Counted from the stretch's first letter, positions 36,277 to 45,162 are shown. The stretch: 57,403 bases of DNA from Campylobacter suis (GCF_905120475.1 NZ_CAJHOE010000005.1:1-57403), one strand, 5' to 3'. A program made the numbers and translations. Notes: generated from the sequence alone by a model not told the origin.

Positions 36277-37458
36277 ATGACAAACATAAGGGAGTTTTTA
36301 AAGCATGAAGCAAGCGGGGGGATCTTGCTGATGATAGCAACTATCATCGCCCTAGTTTGCCAAAATACCTTTCTAAGCGACTTTTATAACGAATTTTTAA
36401 AGACAAAATTTACCATTAGTTTTGGGGATTTTGGACTATCAAAGCCACTTATTTTATGGGTAAATGACGGACTGATGGCGATATTTTTCTTTTTAGTTGG
36501 ACTTGAACTAAAGCGAGAAGTTTGCGAGGGAGAGCTAAGAAACCCTTCTCAAATCGCACTTCCAGCCATCGGTGCACTAGGTGGGGTAGTTATACCAGCA
36601 GCGATTTTTTATATATTTACAAAACATGACAGCTTTGCTGCTTCTGGCTGGGCTATACCAACAGCAACAGACATCGCTTTTGCACTAGGGATACTAAGCT
36701 TGCTTGGCTCAAGAGTGCCGACAACACTTAAAATTTTTCTAATGACCTTGGCTATTATTGACGACTTATGTGCCATCATCATCATCGCTTTATTTTACAC
36801 AAGTGAGCTTAGCGTGCTTTCACTTGGCATCGGAGCTATTTGTATCGTCGCTCTTTTCGTGATAAACCGAATGGGCGTAAAAAGTAAAGCGGCATATCTA
36901 CTAATTGGCATCATAATGTGGGTAGCTGTGCTAAAATCAGGGGTTCACGCAACACTTGCTGGCGTAGTGGCGGCATTTTTCATACCACTAAGTTTTAAAA
37001 ATGAACCACAAAATTCTATGCTAAAAAGTATCGAGCATGACTTGCATAGCTGGGTAGCGTTTGGCGTGCTCCCGATATTTGCTTTTGTAAATGCTGGCAT
37101 CGCTCTTTCTGGTGTAAGCATGAGCGAGCTTGCTCAGCCTGTTGCTTTAGGCACGATGCTTGGACTTTTTGTCGGTAAACAAATCGGAGTATTTGGGTTT
37201 AGCTTTTTGGCGATAAAATTTGGTCTGGCAAAGCTTCCAGAAGGTGCAAGCTGGGGTCAGCTTTATGGGATTGCGTTGTTGTGTGGGGTTGGCTTTACGA
37301 TGAGTTTATTTGTAAATGGCTTGGCATATGCAGACACTGATGCGTTTGCCTATACTGATAAACTAGCGATATTAATCGGCTCCCTTGTTTCTGGCGTAGT
37401 TGGTTATATAATCTTGCGTATATCAAAAAGAACAAACGAGCCTTCAGGGCAAATTTAA
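36277..37458 (+). CDS. nhaA: NhaA Na+/H+ antiporter
   Basis: A 393-aa inner-membrane antiporter with 11-12 helices. Diagnostic segments are WVNDGLMAIFFFLVGLELKR, the GWAIPTATDIAFALGIL motif, and the Asp pair in LAIIDDLCAIIIIALFY used for Na+ and H+ binding. It exports sodium at neutral to alkaline pH. It is followed by a clear terminator and marks the left border of the accessory region. Confidence 0.95.
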   Translation: MTNIREFLKHEASGGILLMIATIIALVCQNTFLSDFYNEFLKTKFTISFGDFGLSKPLILWVNDGLMAIFFFLVGLELKREVCEGELRNPSQIALPAIGALGGVVIPAAIFYIFTKHDSFAASGWAIPTATDIAFALGILSLLGSRVPTTLKIFLMTLAIIDDLCAIIIIALFYTSELSVLSLGIGAICIVALFVINRMGVKSKAAYLLIGIIMWVAVLKSGVHATLAGVVAAFFIPLSFKNEPQNSMLKSIEHDLHSWVAFGVLPIFAFVNAGIALSGVSMSELAQPVALGTMLGLFVGKQIGVFGFSFLAIKFGLAKLPEGASWGQLYGIALLCGVGFTMSLFVNGLAYADTDAFAYTDKLAILIGSLVSGVVGYIILRISKRTNEPSGQI

Positions 37459-37465
37459 AAGTTGC

Positions 37466-37490
37466 AGGGCAGTTTTATCTGCCCTATTTT
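37466..37490 (+). terminator. Rho-independent terminator of nhaA
   Basis: AGGGCAG (37466-37472) and CTGCCCT (37479-37485) form a perfect 7-bp stem with a TTTTAT loop, followed by ATTTT. Confidence 0.8.
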
Positions 37491-37625
37491 GCATTTTTCT
37501 AATCCATAAAAACACACAAAACAAACAACAAAACTTAAAAAATAGATCTTTAATTTTAAAGATAATTTGCTAAAATTTAAAAGCAAAGGCAAATTTCACT
37601 TTGCCCATTTTCGCTAGGGATAAAA

Positions 37626-38057
37626 ATGCTACAACTTGAGTATCAAAGGTATTTTAGCAACAAAAGCACAAGTATATATAAAAATCGTAAAGATGAAAGT
37701 AAGCTTATTCCAAAAGAGTATGTTAATGATTCGGTTATCAATGCTTATGCGCTTGCACTTTTTGCAAATGAATTTTATCCAATTAACTATAAACAGATAC
37801 CAAAGGATGCCTTTGAGAGGATTTTTTGTGTGGGTAAAAATTTCAAAAAATATGAAAAAGCCATAGGCCCTACGCCCATACAAACAGACCTCATCAAAGC
37901 AGTCCCTAAAAACAAGATAGATGAGCTACTTCAAAAGCAAGCGATTAAGAGATTTGGCGAATTTGACGATGTAAAAAATGTGATCGACTTTTTTATGGAT
38001 AAAAAAAGTGATTTTATCACAGGTCAGATAATTTATCTAGGCGGAGTATCTAACTAA
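37626..38057 (+). CDS. Chimeric ORF: N-terminus of the 445-aa unknown protein joined to the C-terminus of a FabG-type reductase
   Basis: An open 143-codon frame made of two unrelated pieces. Residues 1-79 are a diverged copy of the start of the 445-aa protein encoded at 41529; residues 35-79 are about 40/45 identical. Residues 80-143 (IGPTPIQTDLIKAVP, AIKRFGEFDDVKNVIDFF, ITGQIIYLGGV) are the last quarter of a short-chain dehydrogenase such as 3-oxoacyl-ACP reductase. A 43-bp perfect DNA match (37820-37862 with 41729-41771) ends exactly at the joint. The Rossmann NAD(P) site and the catalytic Ser/Tyr/Lys region of the reductase are missing, so it cannot be an active reductase. AGGGA precedes the ATG and a -10-like TGCTAAAAT lies upstream at 37568-37576, so it may be expressed. 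It is 1 bp from the next gene. Confidence 0.85.
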   Translation: MLQLEYQRYFSNKSTSIYKNRKDESKLIPKEYVNDSVINAYALALFANEFYPINYKQIPKDAFERIFCVGKNFKKYEKAIGPTPIQTDLIKAVPKNKIDELLQKQAIKRFGEFDDVKNVIDFFMDKKSDFITGQIIYLGGVSN

Positions 38058-38058
38058 A

Positions 38059-39390
38059 ATGATAGAAATTTTTAAAACTTTTGGCGACAAAACAGCCATA
38101 GTACATAAGGACGCTAAGCACTCATACAGCGAGCTTTATGAGAAAATCACCAAACTAAAACAGAGTATAAAAGATATAAAAAGTGGCGAAGTGGTGGCTA
38201 TCTTGTCTGATTATTCATTTGAAAGTATAGCCTTGTTTTTTGCACTTTATCAAAATAAAAACATCATAGTTCCCATCATCTCGCAAAAGCAAGCTGAGAT
38301 CGATCTAAAGCTTGAAGAATCCTTCGCAACAAAATTTATAAACATAGCCGATGAAAGCCTATCCATCCACTCGCTAAATCAAACCAAAACTCACGAAATG
38401 CTTAAAAGCCTAAGGCAGGCAAATCGCGCGGGCCTTATACTATTTTCAAGCGGCAGCACGGGCAAGCCAAAGGCAATGATACACGACCTAGACACGCTCA
38501 TATCGCACTATAACGACAAAAAAGAGAAGTCGATAAATATGATAATCTTTTTGATGTTTGATCGCATCGGCGGTCTTAACACGCTATTTAACATCCTATC
38601 CATCGACGCTACCGCCATCATCCCTCAAAACCGCAACGCTGATGATGTCTGCAAGCTTTTAGCTGAGTATAAGATCATGGTCTTGCCATCCAGCCCGACA
38701 TTTTTAAACCTTATCCTTATGAGCAATGCAAATAAAAAATATGACCTAAGCTCGCTAAGGATGATAACTTACGGCACAGAGCCTATGCCAGATAGCCTTT
38801 TACAAAGGCTAAAGGCGGAGTTTCCAAGGGTGAAATTTTTGCAGACTTTTGGCACTAGCGAGACGGGCATAGCAAACACATCATCAATGTCATCAAACTC
38901 AACTTTTATGAAGATAGATGATATGAATTTAGAGTATAAGATAGTAGATGGTGAGCTGTGGCTAAAAAGCAAGGCTCAAATTCTAGGCTATCTAAACTCA
39001 TCTATGCAAAGCTTTAGTGATGATGGTTGGTTTAAGACAGGCGACTTGGTAGAGACCACAGAAGATGGCTATATAAAGATCATAGGCAGAAACAAAGAGA
39101 TCATAAATATCGGCGGTGAAAAGGTGCTACCAAACGAGGTCGAGTCTGTGATACTTTCGATGGATGAGGTCGATGACTGCTTGGTTTATGGTGAGAAAAA
39201 TGCCATAACAGGGCAAAGCGTATCGTGCGATGTGGTGCTAAAACAAGGCATAGATAGTCAAAATATCAAGATAAAAGTGCGAAAATTTTGCAAAGACAAG
39301 CTAGCAAACTACAAGATCCCAACAAAGGTAACAGCCGTAGAGCGCACAAATTTTGGCGAGAGATTTAAGAAAAAGCGTATTTTGGGCTGA
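38059..39390 (+). CDS. AMP-binding acyl/aminoacyl ligase (class I adenylate-forming)
   Basis: A 443-aa adenylate-forming enzyme, shorter than CoA ligases. It has LFSSGSTGKPKAMIHDL as the phosphate loop, TFGTSETGI, DDGWFKTGDL and the hinge GRNKEIINIGGEKVLPNEVE. The C-terminal lysine region is NFGERFKKKRIL. Such enzymes activate fatty acids or amino acids for transfer to an acyl carrier protein. The truncated FabG-type gene just upstream suggests a broken operon for making or modifying an acyl group, for example on a surface glycan. No carrier protein gene is nearby. The substrate is unknown. Confidence 0.75.
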   Translation: MIEIFKTFGDKTAIVHKDAKHSYSELYEKITKLKQSIKDIKSGEVVAILSDYSFESIALFFALYQNKNIIVPIISQKQAEIDLKLEESFATKFINIADESLSIHSLNQTKTHEMLKSLRQANRAGLILFSSGSTGKPKAMIHDLDTLISHYNDKKEKSINMIIFLMFDRIGGLNTLFNILSIDATAIIPQNRNADDVCKLLAEYKIMVLPSSPTFLNLILMSNANKKYDLSSLRMITYGTEPMPDSLLQRLKAEFPRVKFLQTFGTSETGIANTSSMSSNSTFMKIDDMNLEYKIVDGELWLKSKAQILGYLNSSMQSFSDDGWFKTGDLVETTEDGYIKIIGRNKEIINIGGEKVLPNEVESVILSMDEVDDCLVYGEKNAITGQSVSCDVVLKQGIDSQNIKIKVRKFCKDKLANYKIPTKVTAVERTNFGERFKKKRILG

Positions 39391-39526
39391 TTTACAACCC
39401 ACTTAATACAAACTCTTCTCTATACGTTTTTAAGTCATACAAAATTTACGAATAACTTAAAACATTAACACTTTTTAAAGGTTTTATAAGCGATAATTTT
39501 AAATAAATTTTAATCGGAGGTACTAT

Positions 39527-41526
39527 ATGGCAAGTGATTCTTTTTCGGGTTTTGTAGGCTATGAGGCTATCTTGATTAATGATAGCGAAGTAAAGGAATT
39601 TTTTTACATTTTGATAAATATAATGTAAAAAATAATAGCGATGACATAAACGAAGAGTGTAAAAAATTTATTTTTGAAAATTTTGAGATAAATAAAAACT
39701 ATAAAAATATTTTAGATAAAGACCAAGATGTTAGGTTTAAAATTTTTTCGATAAGATATACTGATGAAAATTACTATTCTTTAGAATTAAATAAGGACTA
39801 TGAAAAATTAAGTATACTAGATAAAGCCATAGCTCAAAAGGATGCAAGTGTTGAAAATGAGCTTGTTAAAGAAATCTTACACAAAAAAGAATTAAAACCT
39901 ATAAAAGACAAAACTAGGCGTTATGATATTGCTTATTTTATAGAATTTAATGAAGAGTATTTTATCGTAGATGGTGATAAAATTTCAAAAGTTGATAACT
40001 TGGCATCTTTTGTATTAAAAAATAAAGAAAAAATAAAATATAGAACAATCCCTAAAAATACTAATCTTTTTAAGCAATTAGCAGATAAAAATTTTAGTGG
40101 TAAAAGCATTAGTTGTAAAGATTCGGATAGAGAATATTTATTCAATGAATTAATTAAAATTTGTGATAAAAAAGATATTGCACAAGATTTATATTTAAAA
40201 GATATTGATTTAAAAGAAGAACATATTTATATACTAACAGATAACAACAAACATTATCTACACTATGACAATAAAACCTATAAGATACAAGATATTGATT
40301 TGCTTAATTTTTATTTAAATAATAAATACAAAAAAGAAGAGCACAATGCATTTGATTTAGGAGAGAATACAAAAATCATATCCTTAAATGCATCTGATGG
40401 ATATATAGATAATGAAGATAAAATACCACAAAATATTATTAGTAGTGATAATATAGATAAAAATATATTGGATGAATTAAAAAAGATTCAAAATAAAATA
40501 AGAAAAACAGTAAAAATTTCACCTATATGGCTAAGTTTAATAGACAGCATTCACTTTATAATGTTTAATATCGAAGGCAATAATGTGTTATACGCCATAA
40601 GACCAACGGATAAAGTTTATGATATTGAAAATATACATTTTGGATTTTATAGAGATAGTGGTTTTATGGATGAAAATCGTGATGATTTTATGCAGTCTTT
40701 GTACAAGTTTCAGCAAGAAGGCGAATTTGATAATTTTAGTGAGATACAAAGGGTATCATACATATATCCAGGAAAGAACAAAAACGTAAATATTATATCC
40801 TATAAAGATAATTTATATATAAAAGAAGAGTGGTATAAAAATCTATTTGCCTCTTCTGGATATGGGCTAAAAGCGGTTTTATTCAAGCTACTTGATAATG
40901 CCAATATGCTTTTATATAAAGAAAATATTAATAATATTTTTGAGTATAAAAAAGATAGTTTTAGATATCTTTTTGATGATTTTATACATGGAAAAAGTAA
41001 GTTTAAATTTTTCAGCTTTAATATAAAATGTCTTTATAAGGTTGCTATTTGGTCTGTATTGATATATTTGATTTTTCTTTTGCCAAATGTAGTTTTTATG
41101 GATAAGATCGCTGTTGTATTTGCTATTCTTGCTATTATTTATTTCACATATCTTTTTCCACTATCTTATGAAGAAAAAATTTTTAAAAAAAGAGAGTTAA
41201 TATTTAAAACAAAAAATTTCGGTTATAAGGTAATAAGCAGTGATTTAAAATCATTACATAAAATAATTCAAGAAAACTCCATAACAAATAAAGAAAATCA
41301 AAAATTAAACAATATCGTAGATGAGTATTTTAACCTAAAAGAAAAAACATATCATTACAATAGCAACAAACGCTCGATCATCTTTGCCGTTCTTGCCATC
41401 ATCATCTCTGCTTTGGCACTTACTGGGTATGTTGAGTATGAAGTTAAGCAGTTTTTTGGCGAACCGCAAAGACAAGATGGTTATGTGCTTACGTTTTTTA
41501 AACATTTGATAGGAGCTTTTAAATAA
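39527..41526 (+). pseudogene. Frameshifted large membrane protein of unknown family (break at a T7 tract)
   Basis: ATG 39527 with CGGAGG before it opens a frame (MASDSFSGFVGYEAILINDS) that stops at 39626-39628. One extra T in the T7 run at 39599-39605 would shift it into the downstream frame, which is open through 41526 and would give a 666-aa protein. The family is not recognised. The corrected protein is Lys/Asn/Ile/Asp-rich, with two close membrane helices near residues 505-548 (VAIWSVLIYLIFLLP and IAVVFAILAIIYFTYLF) and one near 618-640 (SIIFAVLAIIISALALTGYV). Base composition is clearly more AT-rich than the flanks. The T tract may be a phase switch in the off state, a true mutation, or a sequencing slip. 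It is 2 bp before the 445-aa gene. Confidence 0.7.
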
Positions 41527-41528
41527 TC

Positions 41529-42866
41529 ATGGGTCAAATACTAAGTCTAGACTACAAGCTTTTTAGCAGTCGCGATAAGCGTATTTACACAAAAAATGCC
41601 AATAAGAGCAAGCTCGTTAAGAGTGAGTATGTAGTTGATTCGGTTATTAACACTTATGCGCTTGCGCTTTTTGCAAATGAATTTTATCCAATTGAGTATG
41701 ACAAGATCCCAAAAGATGCCTTTGAGAAGATTTTTTGTGTGGGTAAAAATTTCAAAAAATATGAAAAAGCCGTAGATGAGCTATGCGAAGAGTGCGGTAA
41801 AAAAAGTCAAACATACATCACAAACTTAACAAATTTAAGATGTTTTATAAAAGACTTTTATGCAGATGACAGAAATAAAAACAAACACATAAAAGGACGC
41901 CTTGAAAAGCTAAATGAGCGTTATTTTTTACTAAAATTGCCACAAAACAGATCAAAAACCCCGCAAAGCATAAATGATAAAAATAGCTACATTTTAAGTC
42001 CAAATAGCTTTTTGCAAAAGCAAGTTAAAATCGTTAAAAATTTTTCGGCAACTAGCGATGAGGTATTTGGCTTTTTGCAAGATTGTGCGTTTATTATGAT
42101 TGACTTGTATCACGGCGAGTTTGCATGGGATGAAATGATAAATGTGAGCAATAAATTTATAAAACTCCCGCACATAAAAAAGCCACTAGATACCGATATA
42201 GCGATGTCTTATATCATCAACGGCGATTTTAGCACAGATACTGATATGCGTAACGCATCAAGGTTTTTAAGGGGTGCAAACGCAGTGATCGTTGATAGTG
42301 ATGGCGTAACGCTAGTCGATAATGACGGCTTGGGGCATAGTCTTGGTTTTGTAGGCTCAGCCATTTTTGAGCTTGAAATTTTTAAGCAAAAGTGGATAAG
42401 TTTTAGGCAGGGCGAGGCTCTTGTGATATTTTCTCCGCACTACTTTCGCATACGCTCTCATGATGGGCTTTATGAGAAAATTTTAAAGATAAAAAGGGGC
42501 GAGTGCTTAGAGCGACTTGCGTTAGGGCGCATTTGGGATCTGCTAAATCATCGTGATTTAGACCCACTAAATCTTGATGAGGTAGTTAAAATTCTCATAC
42601 AAAATAACGCCCTTTTATCTCAAGAGTTTTGCAAAGAGATAGGGCTTATAAAAAACAACCTATCTTATAAAAGATACAAGCAAGACCCATCATGCCTACA
42701 TAAAAGATGGCTTATTGGCGACATATATCACCTATATAAATGCACCCACCTTGAAAGCGGTGAAATTTCACACAAAAACGACTGCGAAAAGGCAGCCAAA
42801 CTATACTTTGAAAATTTACTCAACCAAAGCCTTGAAGAGTTTATAAAAAGCAAAAAATCATCTTAA
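41529..42866 (+). CDS. 445-aa protein of unknown family (member of the ClpP/ATPase cassette)
   Basis: I recognise no domain. It is predicted cytosolic, without signal peptide or membrane helix. The N-terminal 80 residues (DSVINTYALALFANEFYPIE, KDAFEKIFCVGKNFKKYEKA) are duplicated in the chimeric ORF at 37626. A CEECGKK motif follows at about 85-91. The middle has NGDFSTDTDMRNASRFLRGA and VIVDSDGVTLVDNDGLGHSL; the C-terminal part is helical with scattered His and Cys (KCTHLESGEISHKNDC). AGGAG lies before the ATG. It sits between the frameshifted membrane protein and the ClpP paralogue, all on one strand, which suggests a joint function. Confidence 0.72.
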   Translation: MGQILSLDYKLFSSRDKRIYTKNANKSKLVKSEYVVDSVINTYALALFANEFYPIEYDKIPKDAFEKIFCVGKNFKKYEKAVDELCEECGKKSQTYITNLTNLRCFIKDFYADDRNKNKHIKGRLEKLNERYFLLKLPQNRSKTPQSINDKNSYILSPNSFLQKQVKIVKNFSATSDEVFGFLQDCAFIMIDLYHGEFAWDEMINVSNKFIKLPHIKKPLDTDIAMSYIINGDFSTDTDMRNASRFLRGANAVIVDSDGVTLVDNDGLGHSLGFVGSAIFELEIFKQKWISFRQGEALVIFSPHYFRIRSHDGLYEKILKIKRGECLERLALGRIWDLLNHRDLDPLNLDEVVKILIQNNALLSQEFCKEIGLIKNNLSYKRYKQDPSCLHKRWLIGDIYHLYKCTHLESGEISHKNDCEKAAKLYFENLLNQSLEEFIKSKKSS

Positions 42867-42884
42867 ATCACAAAAACCCAAACC

Positions 42885-42890
42885 TATAAT
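42885..42890 (+). promoter_or_regulatory. Possible -10 box before the ClpP paralogue
   Basis: A perfect TATAAT in the 131-bp spacer between the 445-aa gene and the ClpP paralogue. It could give the peptidase/ATPase pair its own promoter. Confidence 0.4.
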
Positions 42891-42997
42891 AATCATCACT
42901 CACGCCGATTTTTAGGCCATCTTAGCCAATAGGTGGAACACACCGCTTTTCATTACACGTCATAATTTCACTCATAAATTAACACAAAGGAGACAAA

Positions 42998-43549
42998 ATG
43001 AGCGATGAAAAGCTAAACATAGCTGATATACCATCAATGCTACTAGCCGATAGAAATATCTTTTTATACGGGCAGATCGATATGGAGGTGTGCTTAAGCG
43101 TTCAAAAACAGCTTTTATATCTAAACGGCATCGATGATACGAGTGAGATAAACATATACATAAGTGGGCCCGGCGGCTCAATATATGATGGCTTTGGGCT
43201 GATTGACTTTATGCAGACGATAAAAGCACCCATTAACACCATCTGCGTGGGACTTGCGGCCTCGATGTCGGCTCTGATATTTTTACACGGCGACAAACGC
43301 TACATGTTACCAAATTCACAACTCATGCTTCATCAGCCACTAGGCGGAGCACAAGGTCAGGCAAGCGATATCGAGCTTGTCGCAAAGCAAATCATAAAAA
43401 TCAAATCAAAAATCAACGAAATGATAGTAAGCAAAAGCAAACTTGAGCTAAAAAAGGTTGAAATTTTAACGGATAGGGACTGCTATATCGACGCAAATAT
43501 GGCTATAAAATACGGTTTAACAGATGAATTAACTTCAAACAAAGGATAA
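42998..43549 (+). CDS. ClpP-family serine peptidase paralogue (accessory)
   Basis: A 183-aa ClpP homologue. The catalytic triad is complete: Ser89 in VGLAASMSA, His112 in MLHQPLGG and Asp161 in LTDRDCYIDA. ISGPGGSIYDGFGLIDFM and GAQGQASDIELVAKQI are also classic ClpP segments. The N-terminus differs from housekeeping ClpP: the axial loop that docks ClpX/ClpA is replaced by MSDEKLNIADIPSML, so it may not pair with those unfoldases. AAGGAG precedes the ATG. It ends 3 bp before the VirD4/HerA-like ATPase gene. Housekeeping clpP is not in this window. A role processing a partner or phage protein is inference. Confidence 0.85.
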   Translation: MSDEKLNIADIPSMLLADRNIFLYGQIDMEVCLSVQKQLLYLNGIDDTSEINIYISGPGGSIYDGFGLIDFMQTIKAPINTICVGLAASMSALIFLHGDKRYMLPNSQLMLHQPLGGAQGQASDIELVAKQIIKIKSKINEMIVSKSKLELKKVEILTDRDCYIDANMAIKYGLTDELTSNKG

Positions 43550-43552
43550 AAA

Positions 43553-45067
43553 ATGCCAAAATTTTCTTTACTTAGCACAAACAGCAATACGCAAAATCAA
43601 GTCATAAGCCTAGACAAGGACTTTACACACGCAATGATCACAGGTCAAACGGGCAGTGGCAAGACCACATCCGCGATACTACCTATCCTTGATGAGCGTA
43701 TCAAGGCGGGGCATGGAATTTTAGCTTTTGATTACAAGGGTAGTGAGCACTTAAAGATAAAAGCCCTTGCCAGAAGGCACAAAAGGATGAAAGATGTCGT
43801 AATGATAAATGTGCCTTGGGGTAAAAATGTAAATATCGCAAGCGAGGCAGATGAATCTATACTTATAAAATTTTTCTCAAAAATTTTTGGTGCCAAATCA
43901 GACCCCTTTTGGGCAAATATGGCAACATCTCTTGCTACTAAAAATCTCACTATACTAAAAGTCATAAAGGAATTTCACCATATGGGTTTTAGCGGTTTTT
44001 ATAGCGCAACAAGCAGTGCCTTAAAGAAGGAATTTGAGCCTAGCATGGCAAATCTTTTTAATTACACTCAAAATATAACGCAGTTTAAAAAGCTCTATAA
44101 CAAAGTGCAAAAGTATCAAGATCTGCTAAGCGATCCAAAAGATACGATGTCAAAATTTCACCCAAATTTAAGCACACAAGAGAAAAAAAGCCTACTTTCA
44201 TCAACGCCCGAAGCCATATGCGTGCTAGAATGTCTTGAGAAAATAGCAAAAGACTATCTTGATACTTTTGAGGAGTACAACGACATAAATAACCCAAATC
44301 TCGAACAAAAAGAGAAATTTTATGGCAACTACTCATTCATGCTTCTTGCCTTAACAGAGATAGCAGACTCAGAGCTTTTAAACAGCAGTGATACACACAT
44401 AAGTCAGCTTTTAAATGATGGTAAGATAGTCATCATCAACTCGCAAAATCTCTCAAACCATGTGCTTGAGCTTATGCTAAACTCAGTCCTTTCATCTATG
44501 ATAAAACGCATAGGCCAAGATGAGAAAAAGCCAATTAGTATATTTATCGATGAGGCTCAGCGTGTCATAAGCGAGGAGAGCGACCTTCACGCCGATGTGC
44601 TAAGGGAGGCACAAGCCGAGCTTATACTAGCCTTTCAAAATGAAGATGTGCTAAAAAACAGCCTAGGAAGCGACACGAAATACAAACAACTCGTCGGCAA
44701 CCTAAGCCATCAGTATTTTTTCAAAAATTCACAAAAACAATATGCCGGTGGCGAGTATAAAAGCTTTAGCAACCTTGAGAAATTTGAGTGCTATTATGGT
44801 GGCGAGACCTTTAAAACAGAGCCACTATTTATCAGCGTTAATGAGCAGTTAAAAGCTGAATATATTTATCAAATTTTAAATCGCGTACAGCGTGATTATG
44901 GTGATAAGAGGCTAAAATCACGCGACATTTTAGTCTATAATGAAGCAATATATAAAAACTACCGCCAACTTATCGTAAAAAACATAAGAGGCGGACAAGC
45001 GCGTTTTTGCGTACATCTAAGCAATCAAAGCAAACATAGGCTTAACCGCCTACTTTCGGTAGCCTAG
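43553..45067 (+). CDS. VirD4/TraG- or HerA-like motor ATPase
   Basis: A 504-aa P-loop ATPase. Walker A GQTGSGKTT is at residues 31-39, preceded by FTHAMIT and followed by GILAFDYKGSEHLKIKALAR, as in type IV coupling proteins and HerA-like ATPases. Walker B is ISIFIDEAQR near 327-336, followed by a LILAFQNEDVL sensor segment. No N-terminal membrane helices are present, unlike most VirD4 proteins, so it is probably cytosolic. No relaxase or mating-pair genes are visible, which argues against conjugation. It is directly downstream of the ClpP paralogue and may energise it or act with it in defence. The role is inferred. Confidence 0.8.
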   Translation: MPKFSLLSTNSNTQNQVISLDKDFTHAMITGQTGSGKTTSAILPILDERIKAGHGILAFDYKGSEHLKIKALARRHKRMKDVVMINVPWGKNVNIASEADESILIKFFSKIFGAKSDPFWANMATSLATKNLTILKVIKEFHHMGFSGFYSATSSALKKEFEPSMANLFNYTQNITQFKKLYNKVQKYQDLLSDPKDTMSKFHPNLSTQEKKSLLSSTPEAICVLECLEKIAKDYLDTFEEYNDINNPNLEQKEKFYGNYSFMLLALTEIADSELLNSSDTHISQLLNDGKIVIINSQNLSNHVLELMLNSVLSSMIKRIGQDEKKPISIFIDEAQRVISEESDLHADVLREAQAELILAFQNEDVLKNSLGSDTKYKQLVGNLSHQYFFKNSQKQYAGGEYKSFSNLEKFECYYGGETFKTEPLFISVNEQLKAEYIYQILNRVQRDYGDKRLKSRDILVYNEAIYKNYRQLIVKNIRGGQARFCVHLSNQSKHRLNRLLSVA

Positions 45068-45074
45068 ACCCACG

Positions 45075-45103
45075 AAGTTTATGGTATAATCTACCATAAA
45101 CTT
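45075..45103 (+). terminator. 12-bp perfect inverted repeat after the ATPase gene (terminator or operator)
   Basis: AAGTTTATGGTA (45075-45086) and TACCATAAACTT (45092-45103) pair perfectly around a 5-nt loop, followed by TTCATTTT. Position 8 bp after the ATPase stop suggests a terminator. The loop side contains TATAAT (45085-45090), which could also be the -10 for the metallophosphoesterase gene, so the site may act as a promoter/operator. Confidence 0.55.
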
Positions 45104-45147
45104 TCATTTTAAATCATTTCGGTCAAGTTAAAATTTCAGCAAAACAA

Positions 45148-45156
45148 GGGGGGGGG
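45148..45156 (+). repeat. Poly-G tract (G9), candidate phase-variable site
   Basis: Nine G in a row in AT-rich DNA, 6 bp before the GTG start of the metallophosphoesterase. Poly-G runs of 8 or more are the usual slipped-strand switches of Campylobacter. No in-frame ATG, GTG or TTG lies between the upstream stop (45097-45099) and 45163, so the run is untranslated and would act through ribosome-site spacing or the leader. Confidence 0.75.
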
Positions 45157-45162
45157 TGGAGA

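Noticed and set aside
43553-45067. Conjugative coupling protein of a transfer element
   Set aside because: No relaxase, VirB4, pilus or oriT-like neighbour is seen and the protein lacks membrane helices, so a stand-alone motor is favoured.
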